A DNA stretch of 64,000 bases from JAXGXJ01 sp963816155. GTDB taxonomy: Bacteria; Actinomycetota; Thermoleophilia; RBG-16-64-13. The notes under the pieces were generated by a model, which was not told the origin of the DNA, made no database searches, and saw nothing but the letters and a program-made list of their open reading frames with translations. The stretch lies in assembly GCA_963816155.1 (NCBI GenBank), contig CAWFJE010000001.1:62001-126000 (forward strand), written 5' to 3'. Made by a program: the position numbers and the translations under genes. Below are positions 61,697 to 64,000 of this stretch, piece after piece (the first letter of the stretch is position 1; every line of letters begins with the position of its first letter).

Positions 61697-62467
61697 CTGA
61701 ACGCCAAGACCACAGGGCTCTATCCGACCGAAGGGTCCGACGCCACACAAGCGTCGGAGACCGGCGCGCCCGCATATGTCCACATAGCCCGCACCCTGGA
61801 GCATAGAATCGCTTCAGGCGAATACGGCGCGGGCAGCCGTCTCCCCTCGGGCGCGCAACTCTGTGCCGAGTTCGGCGTGAGCCCCATGACCGTCCGACGC
61901 GCGCTCCACGAGCTTGACAGCTGGGGACTGGTCACTGCCAAGCAGGGGCAGGGGACTTTCGCCCGCTCGTTCGACTTGGGCAACGCCTCGTTCCATCTCG
62001 ACTTCCTTAACGGCGAATGGCCCGACGATGCGGCCGATATCCGCCTCCTGTCTGCCTCTATGAGGAGGGCGGACGAGAAGATCGCGGCCAAACTCGCGGT
62101 CGCAGAAGGCCAGATGGTCATCTATCTGCGCCGGCTCGTCCTCTACGATGGCAACCCGGCCATGAGCCACACGGAGCACATCATCTACGACCCGCGCAGA
62201 CCCCTGGTCGAGTCGCAACTGCAGCTCACCTCCCTGCACGCCTTCCTAGAGTCTGGAGAGACGCATCGGTTCCCACGAGGCGCCCTCACCCTCAGCTCTG
62301 TGAACCTCGACGAAGAGAGCGCCATCACCTTGGGTGAGTGTGAAGGTGCCTCGGCCCTGCGCCTCGAGCACGAGTTCCAGGACGAGGACGGCACCCCCGT
62401 CAGTTGGGGCTGGTTCTTGCTGCGCTCAGACCTGTTCAGTCTGCGCGCTCGGCTCGGACCGCGGTGA
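61697..62467 (+). CDS. GntR family regulator with UTRA domain (non-canonical start)
   Basis: About 256 residues. The winged helix requires sequence before the first normal start codon: AYVHIARTLEHRIASGEYGAGSRLPS and AQLCAEFGVSPMTVRRALHEL are read in one frame from 61.75 kb, whereas the first GTG/ATG (61877) is already in helix 2. An in-frame TAG near 61672 limits the gene, leaving only CTG codons (61688, 61697) as plausible starts. The C-terminal UTRA domain (residues about 100-250) binds the effector. It is divergent from the methyltransferase/liv operon and likely controls it. Confidence 0.78.
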   Translation: MNAKTTGLYPTEGSDATQASETGAPAYVHIARTLEHRIASGEYGAGSRLPSGAQLCAEFGVSPMTVRRALHELDSWGLVTAKQGQGTFARSFDLGNASFHLDFLNGEWPDDAADIRLLSASMRRADEKIAAKLAVAEGQMVIYLRRLVLYDGNPAMSHTEHIIYDPRRPLVESQLQLTSLHAFLESGETHRFPRGALTLSSVNLDEESAITLGECEGASALRLEHEFQDEDGTPVSWGWFLLRSDLFSLRARLGPR

Positions 62468-62488
62468 GAGCGAGACGAGAGGTCCGGC

Positions 62489-63148
62489 ATGGCCACTCTT
62501 GATCAACTGCGTCGTGCCCTCATCGAACTCGATGAGGGCACGACGCTCAGGATCACCCAGGAACTCATGGCTCAAGACGGCCCCACTCCACTGTCGATCC
62601 TTGCCACCTGTCAACAGGCTCTGAAGGTAGTCGGAGAGCGCTACGAACGGCAGGAGTACTACATCTCGGCCCTCATCATGGCAGGTGAGCTCTTCAAAGA
62701 GGTGCTGAAACTGGTCAGTCCCCCTGCCTCCGAGATCGTCGTCGACGGCTCGGCGGGCACGGTCGTCCTGGGAACGGTGGCCAAGGACATCCACGATATC
62801 GGCAAGGACCTTTTTGGCGGCGCACTCACCAGTTTCGGCTTCAGGGTCATCGATCTGGGTGTCGACGTGGCGCCTGAGACCTTCCTGACCGAGATCGAGC
62901 GCTCGCGCCCGGACATCGTGGGGCTTTCCGGCCTTATCATGGCCGCCTTCGACAGCATGAAGAACACGGTCGCCCTCATTCGTGACCATGAGAAGGATCT
63001 CGGTTACCGGCCCCCCATAGTCCTGGGCGGAGCCGTCATCGACGGGCGTGTGTGTGAGTACGTGGGAGCAGACTCCTGGAGCACGGACGCCATGGAAGGC
63101 GTCCGTCTCTGCCAGCAACTGATGGCAGACCGAACCGGGGCCACGTAG
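62489..63148 (+). CDS. Corrinoid methyltransferase protein (MtaC/MtbC family)
   Basis: 219-residue cobalamin-binding protein with an N-terminal helical cap and the B12 motif KDIHDIGKDLF near residue 98, then VDVAPETFLTEIERSRPDIVGLSG and VLGGAVID. It is about as long as the corrinoid protein at 42 kb but clearly a different sequence. It follows the GntR gene by 21 bases, so it is expressed with the regulator and opposite to the URO-D-type genes it probably serves. ATG at 62489 follows GAGAGG. Confidence 0.9.
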   Translation: MATLDQLRRALIELDEGTTLRITQELMAQDGPTPLSILATCQQALKVVGERYERQEYYISALIMAGELFKEVLKLVSPPASEIVVDGSAGTVVLGTVAKDIHDIGKDLFGGALTSFGFRVIDLGVDVAPETFLTEIERSRPDIVGLSGLIMAAFDSMKNTVALIRDHEKDLGYRPPIVLGGAVIDGRVCEYVGADSWSTDAMEGVRLCQQLMADRTGAT

Positions 63149-63319
63149 GGAAGCTCACGATGGGTTTCTTCCCTACAGTGGGCAACGCGCGCCACCAGCG
63201 TGGGAGGATATCCAGCCGGATAGGACCTTCTGCCCGGGAGCGCGCCGGTCCGGGCGGGTTGATGCCTTTCGTTAACCGAGCTTTAACACAGTGCCTGGCC
63301 AACCCCCTTACTGTGAGAC

Positions 63320-63781
63320 GTGTGGCGGATTCGCGCGAGGCGCATCCGCAGACGACCCGATCTGAGAACCCGAGGGACCATGAGGACCAGACGAACGACC
63401 GTTTCTCCTCCCTGTCTCACCGCCGACATCCTCGAGACATGGATGGAGGCGGATCGAAGCTCCATTGGCTTCCCGACTATGGTGGCGCCATCCACGTCCT
63501 CGCGGTACCTCTCGGGGTGCGAGAGGCTGATGGCACATCTGCTCGCCTTCCTGATGGGAAGCTGCAGCTTGCTCATGATCGACGTGGCCCGCGATCCCGG
63601 TGTCTCCTGGTCTCTGGCGGTGATCGGCATCTGGGCATCGGCGCTGGTGCTCCATGCCGTCCTGTACTTGGTGAGGTCATCGGGCGCAAAGAGGCGCGCA
63701 GCCTTCGCCGCCAGGCACGATGCGTCTCGGCAGACGCCTCGAGCAGCGCGAGCTCACCAGACCTCGCGCGACACCTTGTGA
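63320..63781 (+). CDS. Putative 2TM-domain membrane protein
   Basis: Up to 153 residues with two predicted membrane helices (HLLAFLMGSCSLLMID and SLAVIGIWASALVLHAVLYLV) joined by a short loop with DPGVSW. This is the layout of the 2TM domain found alone or next to histidine kinases and regulators. N- and C-terminal regions are Arg-rich. The GTG at 63320 or an ATG at 63380 could start it. Its stop overlaps the start of the metallophosphoesterase gene (GTGA), which supports it being real. Confidence 0.5.
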   Translation: MWRIRARRIRRRPDLRTRGTMRTRRTTVSPPCLTADILETWMEADRSSIGFPTMVAPSTSSRYLSGCERLMAHLLAFLMGSCSLLMIDVARDPGVSWSLAVIGIWASALVLHAVLYLVRSSGAKRRAAFAARHDASRQTPRAARAHQTSRDTL

Positions 63782-64000
63782 CGACCGTAGCCTTCTTCTC
63801 CGACGTCCACGGCAACTTGGCCGCTCTGGAAGCGGTGCTTGCTGAGGTGCGCGCGCGGCACGTTGACCGAGTCTATTGCCTTGGCGATCTCGTGGGCTAC
63901 GGCCCCCATCCCAACGAAGTGATCGACGCCATCCGTGTCGAGGGCGTCTCGACCATCATGGGCAACTATGACGAGGGAGTGGGCTTCGACCTCGGCCACT
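63778..64000 (+). CDS. Metallophosphoesterase (partial at window edge)
   Basis: The first 74 codons of a calcineurin-like phosphoesterase of the YfcE/MJ0936 type. The dinuclear metal motifs are FFSDVHGNLAAL at residues 6-17, CLGDLVGYGPHP near residue 36, and MGNYD near residue 62. These enzymes cleave phosphodiesters or dinucleotides. The GTG start overlaps the preceding stop. The gene continues past the right edge. Confidence 0.88.
   Translation, partial: MTTVAFFSDVHGNLAALEAVLAEVRARHVDRVYCLGDLVGYGPHPNEVIDAIRVEGVSTIMGNYDEGVGFDLGH

Noticed and set aside
63149..63319. Possible riboswitch (cobalamin or c-di-GMP) after the corrinoid gene
   Set aside because: The region has small inverted repeats (GCCCGG/CCGGGC) but none of the conserved boxes of these riboswitches. 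I see no clear element.

Overview
The window is high-GC DNA from what is most likely an uncultivated, strictly anaerobic actinobacterium. Pointers are the UPF0182 membrane protein, Thr-rich lipoprotein linkers of the CGGDDETTTT type, many GTG/TTG starts, a trimeric [FeFe] hydrogenase, a tungsten-type aldehyde:ferredoxin oxidoreductase, corrinoid methyltransferases and ferredoxin-linked MinD ATPases. No rRNA, tRNA, CRISPR array, transposase or phage gene was recognised. The taxonomic placement is an inference from gene content.

Left part (1-22 kb). A tandem cyclase-family hydrolase, a zinc alcohol dehydrogenase and a MoaD/ThiS-like sulfur carrier lie divergent from a LysR regulator. Two small orphan proteins follow (DUF6485, DUF5661), with an 89-bp MITE-like element between them. 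Next is a secreted beta-propeller gene interrupted by an in-frame TGA, a HAD hydrolase, and a hydrogenase operon (hydB-hydA-hydC). Upstream of it is an aldehyde oxidoreductase / hydroxyacid dehydrogenase / alcohol dehydrogenase operon, divergent from a TetR regulator. A PRC-barrel operon and an eight-gene cluster (ferredoxin, NifX-like, DUF5320, two MinD ATPases with ferredoxin inserts, an Mrp-NifX fusion, PadR) resemble the orange-protein (Orp) cluster of sulfate reducers.

Middle part (22-41 kb). A UPF0182 protein and two STAS proteins are followed by an SDR and a molybdopterin enzyme of the pyrogallol-phloroglucinol transhydroxylase type with a broken beta-subunit remnant. A long leftward operon (40.8 to 31.0 kb) then encodes a FAD dehydrogenase, a NuoG/GltD-like flavo-iron-sulfur protein, a degenerate NuoF-like protein, an acyl carrier protein, a CocE-type hydrolase, phosphotransacetylase, butyrate kinase and a VOC protein. 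A divergent acpS sits at its far end. I regard this ACP-centred redox operon as the best candidate for an undescribed system.

Right part (41-64 kb). Two branched-chain-type (Liv) ABC transporters are each coupled with uroporphyrinogen-decarboxylase-fold methyltransferases, and corrinoid proteins, flavodoxin-like proteins and a nitroreductase lie nearby. Each block has its own divergent regulator: a MerR-TetR fusion at 50 kb and a GntR/UTRA protein at 61.7 kb. The window ends in a metallophosphoesterase.

Taken together, the genes fit uptake and demethylation of a methylated, perhaps methoxy-aromatic, substrate. Transhydroxylase-like ring chemistry would follow, then acyl-phosphate energy conservation by Pta and Buk, with reductant disposed of through ferredoxin/NADH and H2. 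That pathway is an inference. The individual enzyme families are much firmer than the substrates.
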